Below, piece after piece: positions 16,092 to 24,607 of a stretch of DNA of 64,000 nucleotides (the first letter of the stretch is position 1; each line of letters begins with the position of its first letter). Both the position numbers and the translations under genes were made by a program. Source of the DNA: Bin87 sp965261195 (GTDB lineage Bacteria > Chloroflexota > Dehalococcoidia > Lucifugimonadales > UBA3495); contig OZ253455.1 in NCBI GenBank assembly GCA_965261195.1, positions 62,001 to 126,000 of the forward strand, given 5' to 3'. The notes below the pieces were generated by a model, which did no database searches, was not told the DNA's origin, and worked only from the letters and a program-made list of their open reading frames with translations.

Positions 16092-17900
16092 ATGTTGCCA
16101 GGATTGAACCCGAAAGTTGCGACGTCCGTGGTGTTGCTGCTATTTCTGGCCCTATTGGTAGCCTGCGGAGGAGCCGCCTCTGACGAGCAGACCTCGCCGC
16201 AAGCTCCGGCAGCGAATCAACCCGCCGCCACCCCGGGTTCTAGCGAAGAACCGACCGCAACACCGTTTGCAACAGCGGTACCCACCGCACCGGCCGAGGC
16301 ATTAGCAGACACTCCTCGTCTGATGCTCAAAGCGCCTGAGGACAATCCACAGCGTGGCGGAATTCTGCAGTGGGCCGGCCTTTCCGACTCTCCGCACTTT
16401 GATATGCACCAGTGCAACACAGCAGCCTGCGCCCAACCTCAGGGCCCCTTCTTTGATAACCTGTTGCGTTTCAGTCCCTTTGATGGAGGTAAGGAGGTAC
16501 TACCCGACTTGGCTTACACGTGGGAAATCTCGGATGATGGCCTTATTTACACCTTTCACCTGCGCGACGGCGTACTGTTCCACGACGGCGCCGAGCTGAC
16601 CTCCGAAGACATCAAGGCTACCTTCGACCGTATCATATTCCCGCCGGTCGGCATGATTTCTCCCCGGCAAAGCGTCTTCGAAGCCGTTACCGAAATCCGC
16701 ACCGTGGACCCCCTTACGGTGGAATTCGTACTCAAGGCGCCGCGCAGTTTCCTGCCTGCCGCCATCGCTTCAGGTTGGAACGTCATCGAGCGCAAGAAAA
16801 CGCTGGAAGACAACAACCTCGACTTGAAGAAAGTGAAACCAGGCACGATGGAACACCCAGGCACCGGGCCCTACATCCTTGAAGACTATCAAGCGGGTGA
16901 ATTCTGGAAGTCCGAGAAGAACCCCAACTACTGGAATCCTGAGTTGCCGTATCTGGACGGTATTCAGCACAGTCACCTGGCCTACGGGCCCGCAACCGGG
17001 GCTGCTCTGATAACCGGGCGTGTCGATTACGTTTACGGAGCCGGCGCCGACCTGCGGGATGACATCCGGCAGAACCATCCAGACACACACACTGTTGTCG
17101 TCTACCCCATCCCCTCAATTGGTGGAATGTTCGTGAACCACGAAAGCGGTCCGTTGGGGGATCAAAGAGTGCGCCAAGCCATCTCAATGGTTCAGGACCG
17201 CTGCGCCATCAAACAGGCCGTAGCCGCCATTCGGGAAATCGAAGTCGGCACGTGGATAGTGCCCAACGACCCTGACTTTGGCGCGCAGTACCGTGAGGAA
17301 ACCCTGAACAAAAAGTCCGGTTACATCTGCCCAGTGTCCGAATCAGACACCGCTACGGCCCAACAATTGTTGGCAGACGCCGGATACCCCAACGGTGAGG
17401 GCTTCCCCACGTTGGACCTGATGGTACGCGACATCAACTTCTTCGTCTCTCCGATGGCGCCGATGATGCAAGCGTTTATGAAACAGGGCTTGAACATTGC
17501 TAGTGAAATCCGCGTCGTACACACCTCGGTGTGGCAAGAGGACAGAGATCAGGGCAACTACGACCTCGCGGTCAACGGTACGCCAACCCCATTGGCCTCG
17601 ACGCCAGCTTATTGGTCTTCCTGGTTCACCACTGGCAGCGGTGGCAACTGGAACCGTGGATCATCCAATCCCGAATTCGACGCGTTGGTCGCCGAGCTGA
17701 TTGGCGAAACCAATCCTGCCCGCCAGGAGGAATTGACACTGCAAGGAGCCACAATGCTGGAAGAGTGGTCTCCGATGATTCTGATTAACCACTTCACCAT
17801 CATTGACGGGTTTGCTAATTACGTGAAAGGGCATGGCCGCGCAAACCGCGTTACTTTGTTCAACGACATTCGCTTCGACACCGCTTGGCTGGACCGGTAG
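16092..17900 (+). CDS. Peptide-type ABC transporter substrate-binding lipoprotein (SBP_bac_5)
   Basis: A 602-residue family 5 extracellular binding protein of the DppA/OppA class. The signal peptide ends in LLVAC (lipobox), followed by an Ala/Pro/Thr-rich linker to about residue 75. Mature-domain blocks include YTWEISDDGLIYTFHLRDGV, FHDGAELTSEDIKATFDR and GTGPYILEDYQAGE, and VRQAISMVQDR later, all typical. Ligands of this family are peptides, nickel, opines or sugars, so the substrate is uncertain. A TAAGGAG ribosome binding site precedes ATG. It starts a three-gene operon with two permeases, the first only 6 bp downstream. Confidence 0.92.
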   Translation: MLPGLNPKVATSVVLLLFLALLVACGGAASDEQTSPQAPAANQPAATPGSSEEPTATPFATAVPTAPAEALADTPRLMLKAPEDNPQRGGILQWAGLSDSPHFDMHQCNTAACAQPQGPFFDNLLRFSPFDGGKEVLPDLAYTWEISDDGLIYTFHLRDGVLFHDGAELTSEDIKATFDRIIFPPVGMISPRQSVFEAVTEIRTVDPLTVEFVLKAPRSFLPAAIASGWNVIERKKTLEDNNLDLKKVKPGTMEHPGTGPYILEDYQAGEFWKSEKNPNYWNPELPYLDGIQHSHLAYGPATGAALITGRVDYVYGAGADLRDDIRQNHPDTHTVVVYPIPSIGGMFVNHESGPLGDQRVRQAISMVQDRCAIKQAVAAIREIEVGTWIVPNDPDFGAQYREETLNKKSGYICPVSESDTATAQQLLADAGYPNGEGFPTLDLMVRDINFFVSPMAPMMQAFMKQGLNIASEIRVVHTSVWQEDRDQGNYDLAVNGTPTPLASTPAYWSSWFTTGSGGNWNRGSSNPEFDALVAELIGETNPARQEELTLQGATMLEEWSPMILINHFTIIDGFANYVKGHGRANRVTLFNDIRFDTAWLDR

Positions 17901-17906
17901 TCTCTG

Positions 17907-18863
17907 ATGGTCAAATACATCGGCCGGCGTCTGCTTTACTCGCTGCCCGGCCTGTTTGGTATCACGATAATCATATTCCTGGCGCTTCGAATTCTGCCAG
18001 GCGATCCACTGGCGATACTTTATGGCGACGGGGGCAGGGAAAACCTCACCGCAGCCGATATCGCCGTGATCAAGGAACAGTTGGGCATCGACAAACCGCT
18101 GTACCTCCAGTACGCCGACTGGATGAAGGACGTAGCAACCGGCAAAATGGGAGAGTCTTTCTGGCGCGGAGATTCGGTGTCCGAGCTCATCGCCCGCAGG
18201 GGTCCGCTGACCGCTGAAATAGCTGTGATCGCGGTGCTTGTTTCCTGGATCATTGGGTTGCCTATTGGTATTCTCGGCGCCATCAAACAAAACGGGGTCG
18301 CGGATTACGTATCCCGGTTTTTTACCATCATTTTCCTTGCGGTGCCCAGCTTCTGGGTCGCTATCTTGGTAGTGGTGTTTTCGCTTCTGGCGTTCAACTA
18401 CCGACCACCGCTCGGAATAATCCAAATTTGGCAAGACCCGGGCAGTAACTTGCAGATCGTATTGGCCCCTGGGATCGTGCTGGGGCTCGCTACGTCCGCT
18501 TATATCGCTCGCATGGCGCGTACAACCCTTCTGGAAGTCATTCGTGATGACTACGTCCGCACGGCTCGGGCGAAGGGGCTTCCGGAACGAATAGTGGTTA
18601 TGCGCCATGCGCTCCGCAATGCTCTCCTTCCCGTAATAACGCTGTCTGGCGTTCTTTTCGGGCTATTGCTCGGTGGCTCGGTCGCCGTGGAGACTGCCTT
18701 CACTGTGCCCGGCCTCGGCACTGCACTAGTTCAGGCGTTCACCGAGCGGGACTTTGTGGTCGTTCAGAACTTGGTACTTCTCTATGGAGTCATTTTCGTT
18801 TTCGTGAATCTATCAATCGACATAGCGTACGCGGTGCTCGACCCCAGGATCCGTTACGACTAA
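17907..18863 (+). CDS. Peptide-type ABC transporter permease (DppB-like)
   Basis: A 318-residue inner-membrane permease. The N-terminus IGRRLLYSLPGLFGITIIIFL and RILPGDPLAILYGD is characteristic of DppB/OppB proteins. The binding-protein-dependent transport motif (EAA loop) lies in RTARAKGLPERIVVMRHALRNALLP (key residues spread over 210-235). The tail VNLSIDIAYAVLDPRIRY is also diagnostic. It has six membrane segments. It forms the channel with the next permease. No ATPase gene follows in the operon. Confidence 0.93.
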   Translation: MVKYIGRRLLYSLPGLFGITIIIFLALRILPGDPLAILYGDGGRENLTAADIAVIKEQLGIDKPLYLQYADWMKDVATGKMGESFWRGDSVSELIARRGPLTAEIAVIAVLVSWIIGLPIGILGAIKQNGVADYVSRFFTIIFLAVPSFWVAILVVVFSLLAFNYRPPLGIIQIWQDPGSNLQIVLAPGIVLGLATSAYIARMARTTLLEVIRDDYVRTARAKGLPERIVVMRHALRNALLPVITLSGVLFGLLLGGSVAVETAFTVPGLGTALVQAFTERDFVVVQNLVLLYGVIFVFVNLSIDIAYAVLDPRIRYD

Positions 18864-18880
18864 CTGGAGATCACGCTATC

Positions 18881-19792
18881 GTGGCAGGGCAAACCAACCT
18901 ACAAATCGACACCATCCCGAGCAGCGGCTCAATATCGCAACGGTCCGCCAGCGTGGCCCGTGGCTTGTGGACTTTTACGCGTAGGTATCCGATCGGCGCA
19001 TTAGCCGGGGTTATTTTGCTCGTTATCGTCGTCGTCTCGGCGCTCGCTGGCGCCGTCGCGCCTCACGACCCTCTTTACGTAAACTTTCTCGAGCTCGGTA
19101 CTGCGCCGTCAACTACCTATCTGCTGGGCACGGATTATGAAGGAAGAGACATTCTCAGCCGCATCATTTACGGTGGGCAAGTGTCTCTGCAAGTGTCAGT
19201 CCTGTCGGTGCTGTTGGGTTCCACGATTGGCGCGCTGTGGGGAGTGGCCAGCGCCTTCCTGGGGGGAAGATTCGACATCATCAGCCAGCGCGTTGTGGAA
19301 ATAGTGATGTCGTTCCCAGCGTTAGTGCTGGCAATGGTGTTGCTCGTCGCGCTGGGTGGCGGCATCTGGACAGTGATCGTGGCTATCGCAGTAACCCGGT
19401 TGCCCTACGGTGTACGGGTCGTGCGATCGGTCGCCCTGTCAGTCAAAGAGTTGACCTACGTCGATGCTGCGCGGGCGATGGGAGCATCCAATTTCCGGAT
19501 TATGGCCCGGCACATCGCGCCCCAATGCTTCGCCGCTTACTTGGTTCTGGCCACCGCTCACCTCGGCGCTGCCATCGTCATTGAGGCTTCGTTGGGATTC
19601 CTTGGGGTCGGAATAACCCCGCCAACTCCAAGTTGGGGCAATATGTTGGGAGGCGTCATCGCGAACACATACAAGCCGATCTGGTGGTTGGTGGTGTTCC
19701 CGGGTATTGCCATCTCACTTACGGTGCTCGCCTTCAACGTGCTAGGCGACGCACTCCGCGACGCGCTGGACCCCAAGCTGAGGGGCAGGTAA
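18881..19792 (+). CDS. Peptide-type ABC transporter permease (DppC-like)
   Basis: A 303-residue partner permease. It begins with a cytoplasmic tail and FTRRYPIGALAGVILLVIVVVSALAG. HDPLYVNF, LLGTDYEGRDILSRIIYGGQVSL and the EAA loop YVDAARAMGASNFRIMARHIAP are hallmarks of DppC/OppC proteins. The C-terminus FNVLGDALRDALDPKLRGR is typical. GTG at 18881 has GGAG upstream, 17 bp after the previous stop. The operon ends here without DppD/DppF ATPases, and the next gene is on the opposite strand. Confidence 0.93.
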   Translation: MAGQTNLQIDTIPSSGSISQRSASVARGLWTFTRRYPIGALAGVILLVIVVVSALAGAVAPHDPLYVNFLELGTAPSTTYLLGTDYEGRDILSRIIYGGQVSLQVSVLSVLLGSTIGALWGVASAFLGGRFDIISQRVVEIVMSFPALVLAMVLLVALGGGIWTVIVAIAVTRLPYGVRVVRSVALSVKELTYVDAARAMGASNFRIMARHIAPQCFAAYLVLATAHLGAAIVIEASLGFLGVGITPPTPSWGNMLGGVIANTYKPIWWLVVFPGIAISLTVLAFNVLGDALRDALDPKLRGR

Positions 19793-19890
19793 GACGGCGA
19801 ACAGTCGTAACTTGCCGGCGGCCGGCTTCTGATTCGCACTGATGACGGCTGGCTGCACGCCATCGAGTAGACCGCCTTATTGCTGGCCGG

Positions 19891-20673
19891 TTACTGTGCC
19901 GTCCAGCCTCCGTCTATCACCAGCTCGCTGCCCGTCATAAACGACGATTCGTCCGATGCCAGGAACAGCACACCGTTGGCGATGTCGTCCACCGTCCCGA
20001 TGCGCCCCAACGGTGTGGCTGCGATGCGCTGGTCGCGCATTCCAGGCTGAGACATCATCCGCTCCGTCATCGGCGTGTCGATGTAACCGGGGTGGACGGA
20101 ATTGCAGCGAATGCCCTCCGCCGCGTATTGCACCGCAGTCGCCTTCGTGAGCAGCCGCACGGCGCCCTTGGAACTGGCATAGGCGGCGCCCGCTCCGGAA
20201 CCGGGGCTTAGCCCCACCAACCCGGCGATGGACGAAATGTTGATGATTGAACCGCCGCCGGCCTCCCGCATCGCTCCAATGGCAGAACGGCTGCCCAGAA
20301 ACACGCCCTTGGCGTTCACGTCCATAATCTGATCCCAAACTTCCACCGGCGCCTCATGAATCCTCGGCGCGTTCACGCCGCCGGCATTGGTGCTGCCGAT
20401 CCCGGCATTGTTCACCAGTATGTCCAGCTTGCCGTAACGATTCACCGCTTCACTAACCGCAGACTCCCACTGGTCTGCATCGGTAACGTCCAGGTGGATG
20501 AAAGTCGCCGGCCCGCCCAGCTCACGGATTTCCGCTTCCAGTTTCATGCCGTCAGCATCGAGAATATCCCCGATGACCACGGCCGCACCTTCCCGCGAGA
20601 ACAGCCGGGCCTCGGCGGCTCCCTGCCCACGCGCGCCGCCGCTAATCAGCGCAACTTTCCCTTCCAGTCGCAT
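19891..20673 (-). CDS. SDR-family oxidoreductase
   Basis: A 260-residue classical short-chain dehydrogenase with every motif intact: SGGARGQG for dinucleotide binding, DVTD, NNAG, the catalytic Ser in INISSIAG, YASSK with Tyr and Lys, and the C-terminal VIDGGWTAQ. Asp in VIGDILDAD at the end of the second strand favours NAD over NADP. It probably oxidises an alcohol group of an unknown catabolic substrate. ATG at 20673 is chosen because GGGAGG sits eight bases upstream. It contrasts with the catalytically defective SDR at the window start. Confidence 0.92.
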   Translation of the reverse strand: MRLEGKVALISGGARGQGAAEARLFSREGAAVVIGDILDADGMKLEAEIRELGGPATFIHLDVTDADQWESAVSEAVNRYGKLDILVNNAGIGSTNAGGVNAPRIHEAPVEVWDQIMDVNAKGVFLGSRSAIGAMREAGGGSIINISSIAGLVGLSPGSGAGAAYASSKGAVRLLTKATAVQYAAEGIRCNSVHPGYIDTPMTERMMSQPGMRDQRIAATPLGRIGTVDDIANGVLFLASDESSFMTGSELVIDGGWTAQ

Positions 20674-20723
20674 TGCGAAACCTCCCACAATCAAATATCC
20701 GCTAAATTGCGGTCATTAAAAAA

Positions 20724-20774
20724 CTCCCTCTCCCCTTGCCTCCCCCATTGTGGGAGAGGGCTGGGGTGAGGGGT
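20724..20774. repeat. CTCTCCC/GGGGTGAGGG hairpin repeat, copy 1
   Basis: CCCTCTCCC (20726-20734) pairs with GGGAGAGGG (20752-20760), followed by CTGGGGTGAGGGG. Related elements occur at 35625, 37544 and 38544, always between genes. They may act as transcript-end hairpins. Confidence 0.7.
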
Positions 20775-20788
20775 AGCTTCCTCTAACC

Positions 20789-21835
20789 TCACAACTCCGT
20801 CGTCAACACCCACATCGGACGCTCACCAACCGCGTAGGTTTCCAGCGGCGTGAGCGCACCGCTGGCCTGGTCAATCTGATATGACGCCAGCATCCCGGTC
20901 GCCGAACCGGCCGAAAACACGAACTTGCCCTGGGGGTCAAGACTAAACGCGCTGGGCACCGCTTCCGTGGCGGCATGGCCCGCCGGCGTCAACCGTCCTG
21001 CGCCGTCCACCGAGAAGCTGGCGATGCTGTTGTGCCCGCGATTGGGCACGAACAGGAAACCGCCGGACGGGGCAAACTGAATCTGCGAGCAGGTGTTCCG
21101 CAGTGTGACGCCCTCCGGCAACGTCGAAACCGTCTCGAACGGCGACAACCGCCCGTCGGCGTCAATCTGATACGACGACACGCTGCTGCCCTGTTCGTTG
21201 GAGAAATACACCAAGTCCAGCGATGGATGGAAGCAATAGTGGCGCGGCCCGATATCATCGTCCTGGGCCAGCGTGGGCGGGTCGTTGGCGGTCAACTGTC
21301 CGTTGGACGCGTCGAAGCGGAACTGGTAAATAATGTTTGGGCCGGTGATGTTCTTGGGCGGCTCCAGCACATTGTCGTTCTGCTTGGCGATATGCGGCAC
21401 GTAAGCGAACCGGTTGGAGCGGTCCGTCTGCATGGAGTGAGCGCCCACGTCCGTCGCGACCCAGGCCGTTGGTTCGCCGCCCACGCTGCCATCCTCGCCC
21501 AGCGGATGCACGCCGGCGTGGCCGCCGGCATAGTAGGACGACAGCAGATATTGGCCGGTTCGATCCGTGGCCAGGTAAGCCGGCGGTGTGGACAGTTCCA
21601 CCAACCCGTTGCGCGTCAACCCTCCGGTCGCCTGATCAATGCGGTAACTCGATAGCGCCGGTTCTTCCCGGTGCCCGGCATACAGCGTCTGCCGGTCGGG
21701 ACTGATTGCCAGCAGCGATGGCCCACCCGGAACCGCTACCTCCGATTGGGCCGTCAGACTGCCGGATGCCTCATCCATGCTGAATATCCCAATCTTGTTG
21801 TCATCCTGAGCCGCCACGTAGACGTAACTAGTCAT
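20789..21835 (-). CDS. Lactonase-family seven-bladed beta-propeller (YbhE/Pgl-like)
   Basis: A 348-residue protein of the 6-phosphogluconolactonase (YbhE) fold. The N-terminal blade YVYVAAQDDNKIGIFSMDE, LAISPDRQTLYAG, VGAHSMQTDRSNRFAYVPH and GPRHYCFHPSLDLVYFSNEQ are typical, and the repeated pattern of Asp-Gly-Arg turns gives the propeller. Family members hydrolyse sugar or other lactones. No signal peptide is seen. Its position between an SDR and a flavin monooxygenase on the same strand fits oxidation of a ring or sugar to a lactone followed by hydrolysis, though this is inference. Confidence 0.85.
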   Translation of the reverse strand: MTSYVYVAAQDDNKIGIFSMDEASGSLTAQSEVAVPGGPSLLAISPDRQTLYAGHREEPALSSYRIDQATGGLTRNGLVELSTPPAYLATDRTGQYLLSSYYAGGHAGVHPLGEDGSVGGEPTAWVATDVGAHSMQTDRSNRFAYVPHIAKQNDNVLEPPKNITGPNIIYQFRFDASNGQLTANDPPTLAQDDDIGPRHYCFHPSLDLVYFSNEQGSSVSSYQIDADGRLSPFETVSTLPEGVTLRNTCSQIQFAPSGGFLFVPNRGHNSIASFSVDGAGRLTPAGHAATEAVPSAFSLDPQGKFVFSAGSATGMLASYQIDQASGALTPLETYAVGERPMWVLTTEL

Positions 21836-21880
21836 CGGTCAACCTCCACCAGCGTATTGTTGCACCACAACGGCGCACGA

Positions 21881-22732
21881 TTATCGGATCAATTCCTCGG
21901 CCATGGTTTCCAGCTGCTGGCCCATTTCCGCTTCGGTGTCGCAATGGTTGGCCCACACCGATACCCGGAGGGCCCCAGCGCTGAGAAACGAATCAACCAG
22001 CTCCCGTTTGGTATCGGGCGGCTGACCGAAAACCGAAATGGTCAGCGCTGCGGGATCGCGTCCGCTCTCGTCAGCCAACGCGTCCAGTTTGGCCCGGCTC
22101 TCTTCGATTTGACCAGGCGTAGCACGATTCGGCAGCCAGCCGTCCCCCCACCTGACCACCCGCTGCAGCACGTTGCGCGCGTTGCCGCCCAGCAGCACCG
22201 GCGGATGCGGTTGTTGCACCGGTTTGGGATAGGAGTACACGGGCGGGAAATCATAGTACCGACCGTGAAACTCGGCTTCGTCCTTCGTCCACAATTCCTT
22301 CAGCGCAGCCACGGCTTCCCGGGTTTGCGTCCAGCGGTGGTCGAAGTCTCCGCCCATCATGGTGGTTTCTTCCCGGTTCCAACCGGCCCCGATGCCGAAC
22401 ACGAACCGGCCATTGCTGTGCCGGTCCAGCACCGCTATTTCCTTGGCCAGTATCAGGGGGTTCCGTTCGGGTACCAGGGTAATGCCGGTACACAACTTGA
22501 TCCTCGTCGTAACTGCGCAAGCCATTGCCAGCGCGATGTACGGTTCGGAAAAATGCCGGTACGTCCACGGAATTTCCCCTCCGGTGGCGGGGAATGGGCT
22601 GGCGCTACTGACCGGCAAAATGGGGTGTTCGTGATACCAGAGCGATTCAAAGCCGAGGTCTTCGGCCTTCTTGGCAATGAACGCCGGGTCCAAGGTATAT
22701 GCGGGCAAAGGCACAATTAGTCCAACGGACAT
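21881..22732 (-). CDS. LLM-class F420- or FMN-dependent oxidoreductase (3)
   Basis: A 283-residue luciferase-like protein, shorter than the other three, matching the size of F420-dependent LLM proteins. Motifs are LGFESLWYHEHPILPV, TRIKLCTGITLVPERNPLILAKE, LDRHSNGRFVFGIGAGWNREE and KPVQQPHPPVLLGGN. The GWNREE block is characteristic of the TIGR03619-like F420 group, so F420H2 may be the cofactor. It is 45 bp upstream of the lactonase-like gene on the same strand and is probably co-transcribed with it. Confidence 0.9.
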   Translation of the reverse strand: MSVGLIVPLPAYTLDPAFIAKKAEDLGFESLWYHEHPILPVSSASPFPATGGEIPWTYRHFSEPYIALAMACAVTTRIKLCTGITLVPERNPLILAKEIAVLDRHSNGRFVFGIGAGWNREETTMMGGDFDHRWTQTREAVAALKELWTKDEAEFHGRYYDFPPVYSYPKPVQQPHPPVLLGGNARNVLQRVVRWGDGWLPNRATPGQIEESRAKLDALADESGRDPAALTISVFGQPPDTKRELVDSFLSAGALRVSVWANHCDTEAEMGQQLETMAEELIR

Positions 22733-22929
22733 TCCAATCCTCCAGTCACGCTCAGCCAGCCACGATTAGCCTGCAACGGCCGGGCGTGCGACGCCATTTC
22801 ATTTCCAGTTGCGGCCAAGTTAGCACAGCGACGCCCGGAGCACAAACCGGCTGTCTCTACCTTCCTGGCGCCCAACCAAACGTGCGAATGACACCCATCC
22901 GACTACGCATACCGTCGCGGCAATCGCCT

Positions 22930-23042
22930 GTAACTGTTCAGACTTGAGGGGATCTTCGGCTTTTCCGACTGGTTGTGGACGGGTGGCCAAGCACGGAATT
23001 TGCTTTGCAAGCCGACCCGTCCCCTCAAACGTGAACAGTTAC
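22930..23042. mobile_element. 113-bp MITE, copy 1, with 8-bp target duplication
   Basis: The ends GTAACTGTTCA and TGAACAGTTAC are perfect 11-bp inverted repeats, extended to 20 of 23 matches. The element is flanked on both sides by AATCGCCT (22922-22929 and 23043-23050), a perfect 8-bp target duplication. It has no coding capacity. Ends starting GTAA and 8-bp duplications are features of IS66-family elements, so mobilisation by such a transposase is likely. A second copy of identical length is at 53040-53152. Confidence 0.93.
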
Positions 23043-23129
23043 AATCGCCTGGCAAGGGTTGAGTTGGTGGCGGCTTAATGCTAATATCCGAGGCAATATT
23101 TGGTGTGCTTGAATAGAGGAGGTTTGTCT

Positions 23130-24533
23130 ATGGCTGATCAGGACATTGCACAAATTGCCCATTTGATGCGGCGCGCCGGCTTCGGAGCACAGTACGAAGA
23201 ACTCGAAGCGCTGGCGGCCCAGGGTTACGACGCGACCGTAGAAGCGTTGCTGGATCCGGAATCACAGCCCAGCGGTCTCGATCTTGACCTCGCAGAGCGC
23301 TACTTCGTTGAGTGGAGCCACTTCACCAGGGGTGTCCCCGAGTACTGGGCCTGGCGAATGATTAACTCCAAGCGCCAGCTGGAAGAGAAGATGGTACTGT
23401 TCTGGCACGGTGTTCTCTGCACTGCCGACAGCAAAACCCAAAGCTACCCTACGTCCTACGACGAGTTGGAAATGTTCCGACGCCTGGGGATGGGGAGCTT
23501 CCGGGACTTGCTGCTGGAAATTTCCAGAGACCCGGCAATGGTCTTCTACTTGGATAATTGTCTTAGCCATCGGGGCGCCATCAACGAAAACTACGGCCGC
23601 GAGCTGCTGGAATTGTTCTCGATGGGCGTGGGTATGGACGGGAAGTTCAACTATACGGAAGACGACGTGAAGGAATGCGCGCGCGCTTTCACCGGTTGGA
23701 CCCTCGCCAACAACGTGCCCGGACAGCCCTATGGCCGCTACGCCGCGAGATTCGTCTTCAATCCGGCCGACCATGACGAGGGCGAAAAAACGTTCCTGGG
23801 TGAAACCGGGCGGTTCAACGGCGAGGACATCGTTGATATCATCGCGAAGCAGCCGGCCGCGGCCAGGTTCCTGTCCCGCCATTTGTACAGCTATTTCGTG
23901 GCCGACGAAGCGCAGGTGCCAGCCTGGATGGATACTCCTCCGCAGGACCCGGAAACCATCCAGATGCTGGAGGACGAATACTACCGCTCCGGCTACAACA
24001 TTCGGGCCATGCTTCGGGTGCTGTTCCATTCCGACGCATTCAAAACCGCCCGTTTTTCCAGGGTGAAAAGCCCGGTGGAAACGGTCATGGGCACCCTGCG
24101 CCTCATCGGTGACTGGACCACGCCCAAGCCCGGTTTTGAGTTTATCTTCGACGAGATGAAATACATGGGCCAGGAGTTGTTCAACCCGCCGTCTGTGGAG
24201 GGTTGGCACACCGGCAAAGAGTGGATTGATGGCGGCACCCTGGTGCACCGCATCAACTTCACCGCCGATTTCGTGGGCGACGTCAACTACCCTGGTGTGC
24301 GGAACATGATCGACCGGCTGGCATCGACCGGCCCCACTATCGCCCCCGAGCGATTGGTTGATGGTTGTCTCGAACTGTTGGGCCATTACGAACTGCCCGA
24401 AGAAACCCGCACTATGCTGGCAGCCCAGGCGGAAAAAGGTGGGGTTCTCCACACCGACGCTGACGACTTCGCCAATCGAGTTAGCGAAACGCTGCAAATG
24501 ATTGTGGCGACCAAAGAATATCTCTACGCGTAG
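23130..24533 (+). CDS. DUF1800-family protein (cassette 1)
   Basis: A 467-residue protein of the DUF1800 family. Motifs include HLMRRAGFG at the N-terminus, LEEKMVLFWHGVL, DPAMVFYLDN, the INENYGRELLELFSMGVG block, ARAFTGW and NPPSVEGWHTGKEWIDGG. DUF1800 is nearly always paired with a DUF1501 gene, and the biochemical role is unknown. No signal peptide or Tat motif is present, unlike many relatives. ATG at 23130 has AGAGGAGG seven bases upstream; a start at 23100 is not supported. It is first in a DUF1800-DUF1501-propeller operon and has an equally long paralogue at 31570-32973. Confidence 0.92.
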   Translation: MADQDIAQIAHLMRRAGFGAQYEELEALAAQGYDATVEALLDPESQPSGLDLDLAERYFVEWSHFTRGVPEYWAWRMINSKRQLEEKMVLFWHGVLCTADSKTQSYPTSYDELEMFRRLGMGSFRDLLLEISRDPAMVFYLDNCLSHRGAINENYGRELLELFSMGVGMDGKFNYTEDDVKECARAFTGWTLANNVPGQPYGRYAARFVFNPADHDEGEKTFLGETGRFNGEDIVDIIAKQPAAARFLSRHLYSYFVADEAQVPAWMDTPPQDPETIQMLEDEYYRSGYNIRAMLRVLFHSDAFKTARFSRVKSPVETVMGTLRLIGDWTTPKPGFEFIFDEMKYMGQELFNPPSVEGWHTGKEWIDGGTLVHRINFTADFVGDVNYPGVRNMIDRLASTGPTIAPERLVDGCLELLGHYELPEETRTMLAAQAEKGGVLHTDADDFANRVSETLQMIVATKEYLYA

Positions 24534-24607
24534 CCACAATTGCGGGCAGTCGGTGAACGGCAGCCCGTTGACCGAAATGAATACCCCATCGTGGGCAGGA
24601 GGAAATC

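Noticed and set aside
23262..24539. 425-residue minus-strand frame
   Set aside because: Shadow of the DUF1800 gene.
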